Source: Ferrovibrio sp.
GTDB taxonomy: Bacteria; Pseudomonadota; Alphaproteobacteria; Ferrovibrionales; Ferrovibrionaceae
Direction: 5' to 3'
DNA length: 64,000 bases
Assembly: GCF_029255545.1 (NCBI RefSeq)
Contig: NZ_JANLJJ010000079.1
Location: 78,255-142,254 of the forward strand
In this document: piece by piece, positions 10,174 to 21,457 of the stretch
How positions within the stretch are numbered: position 1 is the first letter of the stretch
Layout of the letters: each line of letters begins with the position of its first letter
Notes under the pieces: generated by a model
Databases searched by the model: none
What the model saw: the letters and a program-made list of their open reading frames with translations, nothing else
Told to the model about the DNA's origin: nothing
Program-made: the position numbers and the translations under genes

Positions 10174-11393
10174 GTGAGTGTCGTTTCTGCCATGCGCCGC
10201 TGAACCGCAGCTTCGTGGATCTCGGGCTGCAGCCGCTGGCCAATTCCTATCTGCCGGCCGGGAAGGCGGACCAGCCCGAGCCGCGCCATCCGTTGCATGC
10301 CCGCGTCTGCGAAACATGCCTGCTGGTGCAGGTCGATCATGACGTGCCGGCCGAGGCGATCTTTTCCGACTATGCCTATTTCTCCTCCTATGCCACCAGC
10401 TGGGTGGAGCATGCCCGCCGCTATGCCGTGGCGATGCAGGCGCGTTTCGGCCTTGGCGCCGGCTCGCTGGTGGCGGAAGTGGCCAGCAATGACGGCTATC
10501 TGCTGCAGCATTTCAGGGCGGCGGGGATCGAGGTGCTCGGTATCGAACCCGCAGCCAATGTCGCCGCCGTCGCCGAGCAGAAGGGCATCCGCACCGAGGT
10601 GGCATTTTTTAATCGCGACACGGCGCAGCGGCTGCACCAGGCCGGATTTGCCGCCGACCTGATGGCCGCCAACAACGTGCTGGCCCATGTGCCGGAGCTG
10701 AATGCCTTCGTGGCCGGTTTCCCGATCCTGCTCAAGCCGCAGGGTGTTCTGACGGTCGAATTCCCGCACCTGCTGAACCTGATCGAGCAGGTCCAGTTCG
10801 ACACGATCTATCACGAACATTATTCCTATCTCTCGCTGCTGGTTGCCGAGAAGGTGTTCGGCGCCCACGGCATGCGGGTGTTCGACGTCGAGGAACTACC
10901 CACCCATGGCGGCTCGCTCCGCCTGTTCATCTGCCACCGGGATGCGGCTCATGCCGAGGGCGCCGGACTGGCGCTTATCCGTGCCAGGGAGGCAAAGGCC
11001 GGCCTCGACCAACTGCCCGCCTATGATGATTTTGCCCCCCGCGTGGCCGGGGTCCGCCGCCAGCTGCTCGATTTCCTGGCGCAGGCAAAACGCGAAAACA
11101 GGCGCGTGGCGGCCTATGGCGCGGCGGCCAAGGGCAATACCCTGCTCAACTACTGCGGCGTGACGAGCGCCGACATCTTTGCCGTCTATGACAAGAATCC
11201 GCACAAGCAGGACCATCTGCTGCCTGGCTCACATATCCCGGTTCGCGATCCGGCCGCCATCGCCACCGACCGGCCGGATTACCTGCTGATCCTGCCCTGG
11301 AACCTGCGCGCCGAGATCGAAGCCGAGCAGGCGCAGATTCGCGCCTGGCAGGGCCGCTTCGTGATCGCGATCCCCAAGCTGCAGGTTTTCTGA
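10170..11393 (+). CDS. SAM-dependent C-methyltransferase of the NDP-sugar (TylC3/NovU/EvaC-like) type
   Basis: MSECRFCHAPLNRSFVDLGLQPLANSYL...ARVCETCLLVQ (paired CxxC zinc site), VAEVASNDGYLLQHF SAM motif, YHEHYSYLSL, AYGAAAKGNTLLNYC C-terminal domain. Confidence 0.9.
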   Translation: MSECRFCHAPLNRSFVDLGLQPLANSYLPAGKADQPEPRHPLHARVCETCLLVQVDHDVPAEAIFSDYAYFSSYATSWVEHARRYAVAMQARFGLGAGSLVAEVASNDGYLLQHFRAAGIEVLGIEPAANVAAVAEQKGIRTEVAFFNRDTAQRLHQAGFAADLMAANNVLAHVPELNAFVAGFPILLKPQGVLTVEFPHLLNLIEQVQFDTIYHEHYSYLSLLVAEKVFGAHGMRVFDVEELPTHGGSLRLFICHRDAAHAEGAGLALIRAREAKAGLDQLPAYDDFAPRVAGVRRQLLDFLAQAKRENRRVAAYGAAAKGNTLLNYCGVTSADIFAVYDKNPHKQDHLLPGSHIPVRDPAAIATDRPDYLLILPWNLRAEIEAEQAQIRAWQGRFVIAIPKLQVF

Positions 11394-11395
11394 CC

Positions 11396-11932
11396 ATGCA
11401 GATCGCGCCGACGCCCCTGGCCGGACTCTTCACGGTCGAGACCGAACCGCAGGGCGACGAGCGCGGTTTTTTTCACCGCCTGTTCGATGCCGACAGCTTT
11501 GCTGATGCCGGAATCGACTTCCTGCCGCGCCAGAGCGGCATCAGCCGCAACCTGCGGCGCGGCACCCTGCGTGGCCTGCATTACCAGAAGGCGCCGGCCG
11601 AACAGGCCAAGCTGGTGCGCTGCCTGGCCGGCGCGATTTTTGATGTCGCCGTCGATATCCGGTCCGGCTCGGCCACGCATGGACAATGGTATGGCCTGGA
11701 GCTGACGCCGGAGAACAGCCGCGCGTTGTTCATACCCGGCGGCTTCGCCCACGGCTTCATCACCCTGGTTGACGACACCGACGTGCTCTATGAGCTTGGT
11801 GCGGGCGAGCGGCGCGAGCTTTCGGCCGGTTTGCGCTGGAATGATCCGGCATTCTCAATCCGCTGGCCGCTGGAACCGGCGGTGATCAACCGGCGCGATG
11901 CCGAATGGCCGGATTTCAGATCGGAGAGCTGA
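11396..11932 (+). CDS. dTDP-4-dehydrorhamnose 3,5-epimerase family protein
   Basis: [47 protein letters not shown]: intact RmlC active-site motifs. Confidence 0.92.
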   Translation: MQIAPTPLAGLFTVETEPQGDERGFFHRLFDADSFADAGIDFLPRQSGISRNLRRGTLRGLHYQKAPAEQAKLVRCLAGAIFDVAVDIRSGSATHGQWYGLELTPENSRALFIPGGFAHGFITLVDDTDVLYELGAGERRELSAGLRWNDPAFSIRWPLEPAVINRRDAEWPDFRSES

Positions 11933-11933
11933 C

Positions 11934-12509
11934 ATGGCTGCCTTCCGCAAACTGAGGGAAAGACTCGGGCTGCGCCGGGCGGAAGCATGGCCGCCGCATG
12001 TGGCCGTCGGCCGCCACACCTATGGCCTGCACCGCAACAGTTTTGTGCGGCCGTCGGCGCAGGCCCCGGTCACGGTGGGGCAGTTCTGCTCGATTGGGCC
12101 CGATGTGCTGATCTTCGGCCAGGCCGATCATCCTGTTGCTTTGCCATCCACTTACCCATTCCGTACCATGCTGCTTGATCCCGATGCCGGCAACGTCGAT
12201 GCCATCACCAAGGGCGGGGTGGTGATCGGGAACGATGTCTGGATCGGCGCCCGCGCCATGGTCATGTCCGGAGTCACGATTGCCGATGGCGCCATCATCG
12301 GCGCCGGTGCGGTGGTGGCGCGCGACGTGCCGCCCTATGGCATCGTCGTCGGCAATCCAGCGCGGCTGGCGAAATACCGCTTCGCGCCCGAGATGATCGA
12401 CGCCTTGCTGCAGATCCGCTGGTGGGACTGGCCGGATGAGAAAATCCGCAGCTTCGAAGCGGAATTCTACGGCCCGGTCGAGGCTTTCATCGCCCGGGCG
12501 CGGGGCTAG
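11934..12509 (+). CDS. left-handed beta-helix (hexapeptide) acetyltransferase
   Basis: [28 protein letters not shown]...[47 protein letters not shown]. Confidence 0.9.
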   Translation: MAAFRKLRERLGLRRAEAWPPHVAVGRHTYGLHRNSFVRPSAQAPVTVGQFCSIGPDVLIFGQADHPVALPSTYPFRTMLLDPDAGNVDAITKGGVVIGNDVWIGARAMVMSGVTIADGAIIGAGAVVARDVPPYGIVVGNPARLAKYRFAPEMIDALLQIRWWDWPDEKIRSFEAEFYGPVEAFIARARG

Positions 12510-13366
12510 CCGCCCAGTTCGGCGCGCAGGAAATCTTCCAGCCGCCGCTGCGGGCGCCATCCGGGCGGTGGCGTGCCGGTCTTCCAGGTCTGCATGATCT
12601 CCCCATCGCGATAGGGCCGCGCACCCCAGGCGATATTCGGCGCCCGGCCCGCAATCCTCTCGATCATCGACGCCAGCTGCCGCAGGCTGAGCGGGCTGCC
12701 GGATGACAGCGCATAGCGCGCCATCTGATCCGTGGCCGCGGCCGCGGCCAGCAATCCGTCGATGGCATCACCGATATGCAGGAGGTCGACCTCCTGCTCG
12801 CCCGGCGACAATTCCAGCCGCATCCCGGTTCTGGCGCTGGCGATCAGGTTCATCAGCAGCTTGCCGCGGGTGTCCTGTGGTCCATAGGTGTCGTACAGCA
12901 GGACGGTGCGGCAGGCCATGCCGCGCCGCAGGGCGAAATAGGCCAGCAGATCCTCGAAGGCCTGCTTGCTTGCGGCATAGAGCGAGGCGGGGGCGTAGTT
13001 GCCGTCGCGATCCATCTGCGAGGCGGTTCCGGCGTTGATGAAGCTGCGGCACCCGGACCGCATGGCGGCATCGGCCAGGGTGGTGCCGAACACAAGGTTG
13101 CTGTCCAGCAGCGGCGCGATGTCGGCCGGTCCGTAGTCATGCTGGTAGCGCGTCGCGAGATGGAAGCAGGTCTGCGGCCGGAGCCCGGACAGCACCGCCG
13201 GCAGGTCGGCGGCCTGTATGCCTCGGTGGATGGTTACGGCGGCCGGCAGGAAAGTCGTGTCCGAATCCGGCTGGCAGAGCACATGCACGGTCTCACCCTG
13301 TGCGATGAGGTGCCGCACCAGATGCCGGCCGATGTAGCCCGTGCCGCCGGAAACCAGGATGGTCAT
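12506..13366 (-). CDS. NAD-dependent epimerase/dehydratase (extended SDR)
   Basis: [20 protein letters not shown] Rossmann motif; YAASK catalytic motif. Confidence 0.9.
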   Translation of the reverse strand: MTILVSGGTGYIGRHLVRHLIAQGETVHVLCQPDSDTTFLPAAVTIHRGIQAADLPAVLSGLRPQTCFHLATRYQHDYGPADIAPLLDSNLVFGTTLADAAMRSGCRSFINAGTASQMDRDGNYAPASLYAASKQAFEDLLAYFALRRGMACRTVLLYDTYGPQDTRGKLLMNLIASARTGMRLELSPGEQEVDLLHIGDAIDGLLAAAAATDQMARYALSSGSPLSLRQLASMIERIAGRAPNIAWGARPYRDGEIMQTWKTGTPPPGWRPQRRLEDFLRAELGG

Positions 13367-13416
13367 GGCGGATGCTTAGCGGGTTTTTCGCCGCGGCGGA
13401 AGCCCGTTCGGCGGCT

Positions 13417-14805
13417 TTAAGGCTCGGGCCAGGGCCGTAGGGAGGGGCGCATCTGTTCGAAAATATGTGCCATGCGCAGCACGCCGACATCGTCGAAGCG
13501 GTGACCAACGATCTGCAGCCCGATCGGCAGGCCGTCTTCGTCATAGCCGGCGCAGATCGAGGCGGCCGGCTGTTCCGACATGTTGAAGGGCGCCGTGAAG
13601 CAGATATGGTCGAAGGGATGCTCGGGGTCGTTGCCGGGGCAGGCCTCTTCCGCTGCATAAGCGGTGATCGGCGAGGTTGGCGACAGCAGGAAATCATAGG
13701 GCTGGGTGGCAGCCACGGCCGCTTCGCGCAGGGCAAAGACCTGGGCCAGGCCGCGCATCGCATCGGCGGCGCTGAGTTTCGCGGCGCCGCGGCACCAGCT
13801 GGCGATGAAAGGCAGTACTTTCGCCTGTCGCTCCGGCGCCATCAGTTCGAAATCGGCCCAGGCGCGAGCCTGGAACACGGCATCGAGTCCCTTGGCCATC
13901 GCGGCCGTCATGAAGGGTTTGACAGGTTCGACATGGGCGCCGGCAGCGGCGAACAGTTTGGCTGCCCGCTCCACGGCTTCACGTACCGCCGGCTGCGGTT
14001 TGGTGCCGTGGCCGATCTCGAGCAGCAGGCCGATGCGTTTGCCCTTTGCCTCGCCGTCGAGCAGCTTGGGATAGTCCAGGTCCTCATAGGGCAGGGCCAT
14101 ATAGTCCCGTGCATCCGGCCGGGTCAGATGGTTCATCAGCAGCGCGGCATCCAGCACCGTGCGGGTCATCGGACCGGTGACGCGGCCGAGCCAGGGTGGG
14201 CTGATCGGGATGCGTCCCAGGCTGGGTTTCAGTGCGAAGATGCCGTTATAGGCCGCCGGCAGGCGTACGCTGCCGCCGATATCGGTGCCCACCGCCAGCG
14301 GGCCATAACCGGCGGCGATGGCGGCGCCGGCGCCCGATGACGAGCCGGCCGTGTTGCGCCGGGTGTCCCAGGGATTGCGCGTGGTGCCGTGCAGGCTGGA
14401 AACGCCCGAGGCGAGCATGCCGAAATCCGGCATCGTGGTCTTGCCGAGGATGACGCAGCCGGCCTCGCGCACGCGGGCGGCGGGTGGCGCGTCGACCGCG
14501 CTCGGCGTCAGGTCGGCGGCCGCCGTGCCGATCGGCGTCGGCACGCCCTGGCTGGCGATATTCTCCTTCAGCGTGATCGGCACGCCGTCCAGCGGGCTTA
14601 AGGCCTCGCCTTTGCGCCAGCGCTGTTCGGCGGCTTTCGCCTGGACCAGTGCTCCAGCCTCATCGGTCCGGTACATGGCATTGAGCTTCGGTTCCCACGC
14701 CTTGATGCGGGCCAGCGCGGCCCTGGTTGCCTCGACCGGCGACAGCCGCCCGGTGCGGTAGCCCATCCACAGGTCATGAGCAGTCAGGTCATGCAGCGCG
14801 GTCAT
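13417..14805 (-). CDS. amidase (GatA-like)
   Basis: PLDGVPITLKENIASQGVPTPIGTAA...GGSSSGAGAAIAAGYGPLAVGTDIGGSVRLPAAYNGIFALKPS. Confidence 0.92.
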   Translation of the reverse strand: MTALHDLTAHDLWMGYRTGRLSPVEATRAALARIKAWEPKLNAMYRTDEAGALVQAKAAEQRWRKGEALSPLDGVPITLKENIASQGVPTPIGTAAADLTPSAVDAPPAARVREAGCVILGKTTMPDFGMLASGVSSLHGTTRNPWDTRRNTAGSSSGAGAAIAAGYGPLAVGTDIGGSVRLPAAYNGIFALKPSLGRIPISPPWLGRVTGPMTRTVLDAALLMNHLTRPDARDYMALPYEDLDYPKLLDGEAKGKRIGLLLEIGHGTKPQPAVREAVERAAKLFAAAGAHVEPVKPFMTAAMAKGLDAVFQARAWADFELMAPERQAKVLPFIASWCRGAAKLSAADAMRGLAQVFALREAAVAATQPYDFLLSPTSPITAYAAEEACPGNDPEHPFDHICFTAPFNMSEQPAASICAGYDEDGLPIGLQIVGHRFDDVGVLRMAHIFEQMRPSLRPWPEP

Positions 14806-14824
14806 GCTCGTTCTCCGGGTCTGG

Positions 14825-16123
14825 TCAGCTGTCGAGACGATTCACGCCGCACCAGCGCGTCATGAACAGGGCCAGCACCTTGGCGACTTCCATCATGCTG
14901 TCGATGGAGACCCATTCGTCGATGCCATGGATGCTTTCGGCATAGGGGCCGTAACAGGTGGCCGGCGTGTTGCCATAGAGATTGAAGAAGCGGGCATCGG
15001 TGGTGCCGGTGAAGGCGGTATATTCGGCTGTCTTGCCAGTGACGGCGTGGAAGCAGTCGCTCAGGGTGGTGATCACCGGCTGGTTCATGTCCAGTTCGAA
15101 GCCTTCGGCCTGAAAGCCCTCGTAGATCACTTTGTAGGTCAGGCTGTTGCTCATCGGATGCCGGCGATAGGCATCGGCCAGCAGGGCCTCCACCTCGGCT
15201 CGCACCTCCGACGGCGATTTGCCCGGATAGAAGCCAAGCCGGATATCGGCACGGGCCGCGGTCGGCACCGAGGAGGCCCATTCGCCGCCCTGGATCTTGC
15301 CGAGGTTGAAATTTACCGGATGCTCGTGCTTGTGGTAGCAGGCATGGCGACCTTCCGGCGCATTCCATTGCTGCTCCAGTTTTTTCAGTTCGCCGAACAT
15401 GTAGGCGGCGAAATCGATGGCGCCAACGCCGGTATGGGCCACCGAGGCATGCACCGGCTTGCCCGAGATTTCCAGCGCCAGCCACATCACGCCCATCTGC
15501 GCCTGCAGGATGCCCGGCGTGGGTTCGGGGATGATCGCCGCATCGGCGGTATAGCCCTGCACCAGGCAGGCCAGGGCGCCGTTGCCGGTGCATTCCTCTT
15601 CCACCACCGACTGCAGGATAACTTTCGCGGCCGGTTCCAGCTTGAGGTTCTGCAACGCTTTCAGCGCCATGGTATAGGCGACGATCCCGGCCTTCATGTC
15701 GCCGGCGCCGCGGCCATAGAGGCGGTCGCCCTTGATCCAGGGCTCGAACGGCGGTCTGGTCCACAGACTTTCGGCCCCCACCGGCACGACGTCGATATGG
15801 CCGTTGAAGATCAGCGAACGGCCGTGCCGGCCATGCCTGGGCTCATGCAGGCCGACGATATTGTGGCGGCCGTCATAAGAGACGATGGAGGGCGAGTAGC
15901 CCGGGTGATCCCTGATCTTTGCCTCATCGATGGCGAATTCATCCACCCGCAGGCCCATGCCTTCGAATACGCCGCGCATGCGATCCTGCGCGCTCCGTTC
16001 CGCGCCGAGCAGGGAAGGGTGGCGCACCAGATCGCAGAGCAGATCGACGGCTTCGCCGCGCAATGTCGCGACGGCGGCCTCGATCTGCGCCTGATCGACG
16101 GGCGCATCCAGGATATCCGACAT
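14825..16123 (-). CDS. M20 family metallopeptidase (ArgE/DapE/ACY1-like)
   Basis: IFNGHIDVVPVGAESLWTRPPFEPWIKGDRLYGRGAGDMKAGIVAY, VVEEECTGNGALA, TGTTDARFF. Confidence 0.92.
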   Translation of the reverse strand: MSDILDAPVDQAQIEAAVATLRGEAVDLLCDLVRHPSLLGAERSAQDRMRGVFEGMGLRVDEFAIDEAKIRDHPGYSPSIVSYDGRHNIVGLHEPRHGRHGRSLIFNGHIDVVPVGAESLWTRPPFEPWIKGDRLYGRGAGDMKAGIVAYTMALKALQNLKLEPAAKVILQSVVEEECTGNGALACLVQGYTADAAIIPEPTPGILQAQMGVMWLALEISGKPVHASVAHTGVGAIDFAAYMFGELKKLEQQWNAPEGRHACYHKHEHPVNFNLGKIQGGEWASSVPTAARADIRLGFYPGKSPSEVRAEVEALLADAYRRHPMSNSLTYKVIYEGFQAEGFELDMNQPVITTLSDCFHAVTGKTAEYTAFTGTTDARFFNLYGNTPATCYGPYAESIHGIDEWVSIDSMMEVAKVLALFMTRWCGVNRLDS

Positions 16124-16167
16124 GACGTTCCTCCTTCCTGCGTCCGGGCCTGCTCGTAACCGCAGGC

Positions 16168-17802
<1,635 letters not shown>

Positions 17803-17805
17803 GGC

Positions 17806-18648
17806 TCAGGCCCCCAGCCGTTTCTTCATGCGCGGATCAAGCGTGTCGCGCAGGCCGTCGCCGAGGATGTTGACCGCCAGGATGGTGCAGGCGAGGAAGC
17901 CGCCGGGGAACAGGATGATCCATGGCGCGCGCTGAAACACGCCGCGGCCCTCGGCGATGATGTTGCCCCAGGTCGGGATTTCCGGCGGCAGGCCGGCGCC
18001 CAGGAAACTGAGGATGGCTTCCACCAGGATGGCGGAGGCGCAGATATACGTGCCCTGCACGATCAGCGGCGCGATGGTGTTGGGCAGGATATGCTGGATC
18101 AGGATTTTCGGGGTCGGCGTGCCGAGGCCGATCGCCGCCTCGACATAAGGCTCCTCGCGGATGGAAAGCACCACGCCGCGCACCAGGCGGGCGACGCGCG
18201 GAATTTCCGGGATCACGATGGCGACGATCACGGTGACCAGCGTGGCGCCCGACAGCGACACCAGGGCGATGGCGAGCAGGATGCCCGGGATTGCCATCAG
18301 GCCGTCCATGGCGCGCATGACGGGGCCGTCAAGCCAGCGGATATAACCGGCCACCAGGCCGATGGTCAGGCCGATGCTGATGGCGATGGCGGCAACGCAG
18401 GCGCTGACCAGCAGCGAGACCTGCGCCCCATGCAGCACGCGGGTCCATACATCGCGACCCAGCATATCGGTACCCATCAGGAACTCACCCGAGGGTGGCT
18501 TGAGGCGGAAGCGCGGCGCGATCTGGCCCGGATCGAATTGCGACAGCACTGGCGCCAGCAGGGCAATGATCAGCAGCAGCAGTAGGATGCCACCGCCAAT
18601 CAGCACGGATGTATTGCGAAAGATCGCATGACGGAACAGGGCACGCAT
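17806..18648 (-). CDS. ABC transporter permease, DppC type
   Basis: [30 protein letters not shown]-type region (read [26 protein letters not shown]) and [25 protein letters not shown]. Confidence 0.92.
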   Translation of the reverse strand: [280 protein letters not shown]

Positions 18649-19589
18649 CAGTAACGAATCCGCGGATCGAGTAGGACGTAGGCGACGTCGATGGCCAGGT
18701 TGATCAGCACGTAGACGCCTGAGAACAGCAGGATGACGCCCTGGATGATCGGGTAGTCGCGCGCCAGCACCGCCTCGACCACCAGGCGGCCGACGCCGGG
18801 GATGTTGAACACGGTTTCGGTGATCACCACGCCGCCGATCAGCAGGGCAAAGCCGATGCCGATCACCGACACGATCGGCACGGCGGCGTTGCGCAGGGCG
18901 TGCCGGACCAGCACGGTGCTCTCATTCAGCCCCTTGGCATGGGCGGTGCGGATATAATCCTCGCCCAGTACTTCCAGCATGGCGGCGCGGGTGATGCGCG
19001 CGAACAGCGCGATGTAGATGAAGCTGAGGGTCAGCGTCGGCAGGGCGATGCGCTCCAGGAACGGCAGCAGCCCTTCGCTCAGCGAGGCGAAGCCCTGCAC
19101 CGGGAAGATGTCGAGCTTCATCGAGAAGAAATAGATCAGGATATAGCCCAGCACGAAGACCGGGATCGAGAATCCGACCACCGACAGGGCCATGATGCCA
19201 CGGTCGATCCAGCCGCCCTGTTTCCAGGCGGCGATGATGCCGATCGGCACCGCCACGATCACCGCGAAAAGCAGCGTGGTGAGCGCCAGCGAGATGGTCG
19301 GCTCGATGCGCTGGCCGATCATGTGCGCGACCGGCTGCTTGGACAGCACCGATTTGCCGAGATCGCCCTGCGCCAGCTGGCCGGCCCAGGTGATGAACTG
19401 CTCCCAGATCGGCCGGTCGAGGCCAAGATCGGCGCGGATGGCGGCGATCATCTCCGGCGTGGCGGCGTCGCCGGCCAAAATCGCGGCCGGATCGCCGGGG
19501 CTGAGCCGCAGCAGCAGGAAAACGAAAATGGCCACCACCCCCATGACGGGGATGGCGGCCACCAGACGTGAAAGAATCAGACGAAGCAT
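18648..19589 (-). CDS. ABC transporter permease, DppB type
   Basis: MLRLILSRLVAAIPVMGVVAIFVFLLLRLSPGDPAAILAGDAATPEMIAAIRADLGLDRP; DYIRTAHAKGLNE motif. Confidence 0.92.
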   Translation of the reverse strand: MLRLILSRLVAAIPVMGVVAIFVFLLLRLSPGDPAAILAGDAATPEMIAAIRADLGLDRPIWEQFITWAGQLAQGDLGKSVLSKQPVAHMIGQRIEPTISLALTTLLFAVIVAVPIGIIAAWKQGGWIDRGIMALSVVGFSIPVFVLGYILIYFFSMKLDIFPVQGFASLSEGLLPFLERIALPTLTLSFIYIALFARITRAAMLEVLGEDYIRTAHAKGLNESTVLVRHALRNAAVPIVSVIGIGFALLIGGVVITETVFNIPGVGRLVVEAVLARDYPIIQGVILLFSGVYVLINLAIDVAYVLLDPRIRY

Positions 19590-19622
19590 GGAAAACGCTT
19601 ACGCAACTATCATGCCACTACG

Positions 19623-21224
19623 TCAGTTCTTTTCGATGTTCCACAGGACGAAGGCCGGCGAGGGCAGGGTGCCCTTGATGTTCTTGCGCACCGCCGACGG
19701 CTGGAAATATTCGCCGAGCGGGATGTAGTGGACCATCTCGTAGAGACGCTTCTGCACGGCCGTCGCGATCGCCTTCTGCTTGGCGGGATCGGTTTCGCGG
19801 GCATAGTCGTCACGCAGCTTCTCGATCACTGCGTCTTCGGTCCAGCCGAAGAAGCCGCCGACCTTGCCGAGACCCTTAACACCGGCATTGGTGATCGGGT
19901 TCATCATGTCGGCGGTGCCCCAGGCGGTGTGGAAGATGTGCCAGCCGCCCTGATCGATCGGGTCGGTCTTGGCGCGACGTCCCACCAGGGTCTGCCAGTC
20001 CATCGACTGCACTTCGATATTCATGCCGATGGCGCGCAGCAGCGGGGCCGAGACCAGCGGCAGCTGGTTGATGCTGTTCAGGTCGGTCGGCGCCATGATG
20101 ACGATCTTCTCGCCCTTGTAGCCGCTTTCCGCCAGCATCTTCTTCGCCTTGGCAACGTCGGCCTTCTTGATGCCGACGGCGCCTTCCTCGGTCTTCAGCG
20201 GGGTCGAGCAGCCGAAGATCGCGCCGCAGACCTTGTAGTAGTCCGGATCGCCCACCTGGGCGGCCAGGTAATCCTCCTGCTGGATCGCATGCAGGATGGC
20301 CTGGCGCACCTTCACGTTATCCAGCGGCGGCTGCAGCCAGTTCATGCGCAGCATGTAATTCATGCCGAGCGGCTGCAGGTTGCGGATTTCGATATCCTTC
20401 TGCTTCTTCAGCTCCGGCAGCAGGTCGAAGGCCGGCTGTTCCCAGATATCGACTTCGCCCTTGATCAGGGCGTTCATCGCCGTCTGCGGATCGCTGATGC
20501 TGGTCCACTCGACGCGGTCCACCTTCACGACCTTGCCGCCGCTGGTGAAGCTGGGCGGCTCGCTGCGCGGCTTGTAGTCCGGATTCTTCTCGTAAACCAC
20601 CTTCACGCCGGGCTGGAATTCAGCCTTGACGAAGCGGTAGGGGCCTGAGCCGATCTCATCGGGCACATTCTGGTTGGCCGGGGTGTCGGCCATGCGCTTG
20701 GGCATGATGAAAGGCACGTTCGAGCTGGGCTTGCCCAGTGAGTCGAGGACCAGGCCGTAGGGCTCCTTCAGCACGAGCTGGAAGGTATTGGCGTCGACCT
20801 CTTTCCACTCCTTGGTATAGGAGAAGAGCTTCTGGCCCATGGTGTCGTTCTTGCCCCAGCGCGCCAGCGAGGCAATGACGTCGGCCGAGGTGACCGGGGC
20901 GCCATCATGGAACTTCTGGCCCGCCCGCAGCGTGAAGGTATAGGTCAGCTTGTCGCCGCTGACCTCGTACTTCTCCACCATCTGCGGCTTGACCTGCATC
21001 TTGTCGTCGACCGCAAACAGCGTGTCGTAGATCATGTAGCCGTGATTGCGCGACATGAAGGCGGTGGTCAGGATCGGATCGGTGATGCGCAGACCGGCAT
21101 GCGGGATGAAGCGCAGGACCTTTTTATCCTGGGCGACGGCTTCAGTGGCGGCGCCGGCCAGCAGGCCCAGCCCGATGCTCAAACCGATAACGGATACGAG
21201 TTGACGAAAATGACGCGGACGCAT
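19623..21224 (-). CDS. ABC transporter substrate-binding protein, family 5 (peptide/opine type)
   Basis: Signal peptide, then LRFIPHAGLRITDPILTTAFMSRNHGYMIYDTLFAVDDKMQVKPQMVEKYEVS...YTFTLRAGQKFHDGAPVTSADV. Confidence 0.92.
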   Translation of the reverse strand: MRPRHFRQLVSVIGLSIGLGLLAGAATEAVAQDKKVLRFIPHAGLRITDPILTTAFMSRNHGYMIYDTLFAVDDKMQVKPQMVEKYEVSGDKLTYTFTLRAGQKFHDGAPVTSADVIASLARWGKNDTMGQKLFSYTKEWKEVDANTFQLVLKEPYGLVLDSLGKPSSNVPFIMPKRMADTPANQNVPDEIGSGPYRFVKAEFQPGVKVVYEKNPDYKPRSEPPSFTSGGKVVKVDRVEWTSISDPQTAMNALIKGEVDIWEQPAFDLLPELKKQKDIEIRNLQPLGMNYMLRMNWLQPPLDNVKVRQAILHAIQQEDYLAAQVGDPDYYKVCGAIFGCSTPLKTEEGAVGIKKADVAKAKKMLAESGYKGEKIVIMAPTDLNSINQLPLVSAPLLRAIGMNIEVQSMDWQTLVGRRAKTDPIDQGGWHIFHTAWGTADMMNPITNAGVKGLGKVGGFFGWTEDAVIEKLRDDYARETDPAKQKAIATAVQKRLYEMVHYIPLGEYFQPSAVRKNIKGTLPSPAFVLWNIEKN

Positions 21225-21271
21225 GGCACTCCCCCTTGTATTTGTTCGACCTCTAACGAAAGCTGATCATG

Positions 21272-21281
21272 GTATGCATAC
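21272..21281. promoter_or_regulatory. candidate operator palindrome in the divergent SBP / M81 promoter region
   Basis: Perfect palindrome GTATGCATAC between divergent genes starting at 21224 (-) and 21458 (+); resembles operators of GntR-family regulators. Confidence 0.4.
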
Positions 21282-21457
21282 GGAGGTCAAGCGGCTCTTT
21301 GCCGTTTTCGCAAGCTATCGTTCGAATGCCGTTTCGCTGTGCAGCATGCTCGTTGGCGTGGCGTTCCGCATATAACCGGGAGACATTGGTCCATGTCGAA
21401 TCTTGTCGATTACACGCAGGTCCGGATTCAGGGAGCGGCGCAACAGCCGCGTGGCCG

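Noticed and set aside
21224-21245. TGGCACTCCCCCTTG as a sigma-54 promoter
   Set aside because: Lacks the -12 GC at the required spacing and overlaps the start of the minus-strand SBP gene in the wrong orientation.
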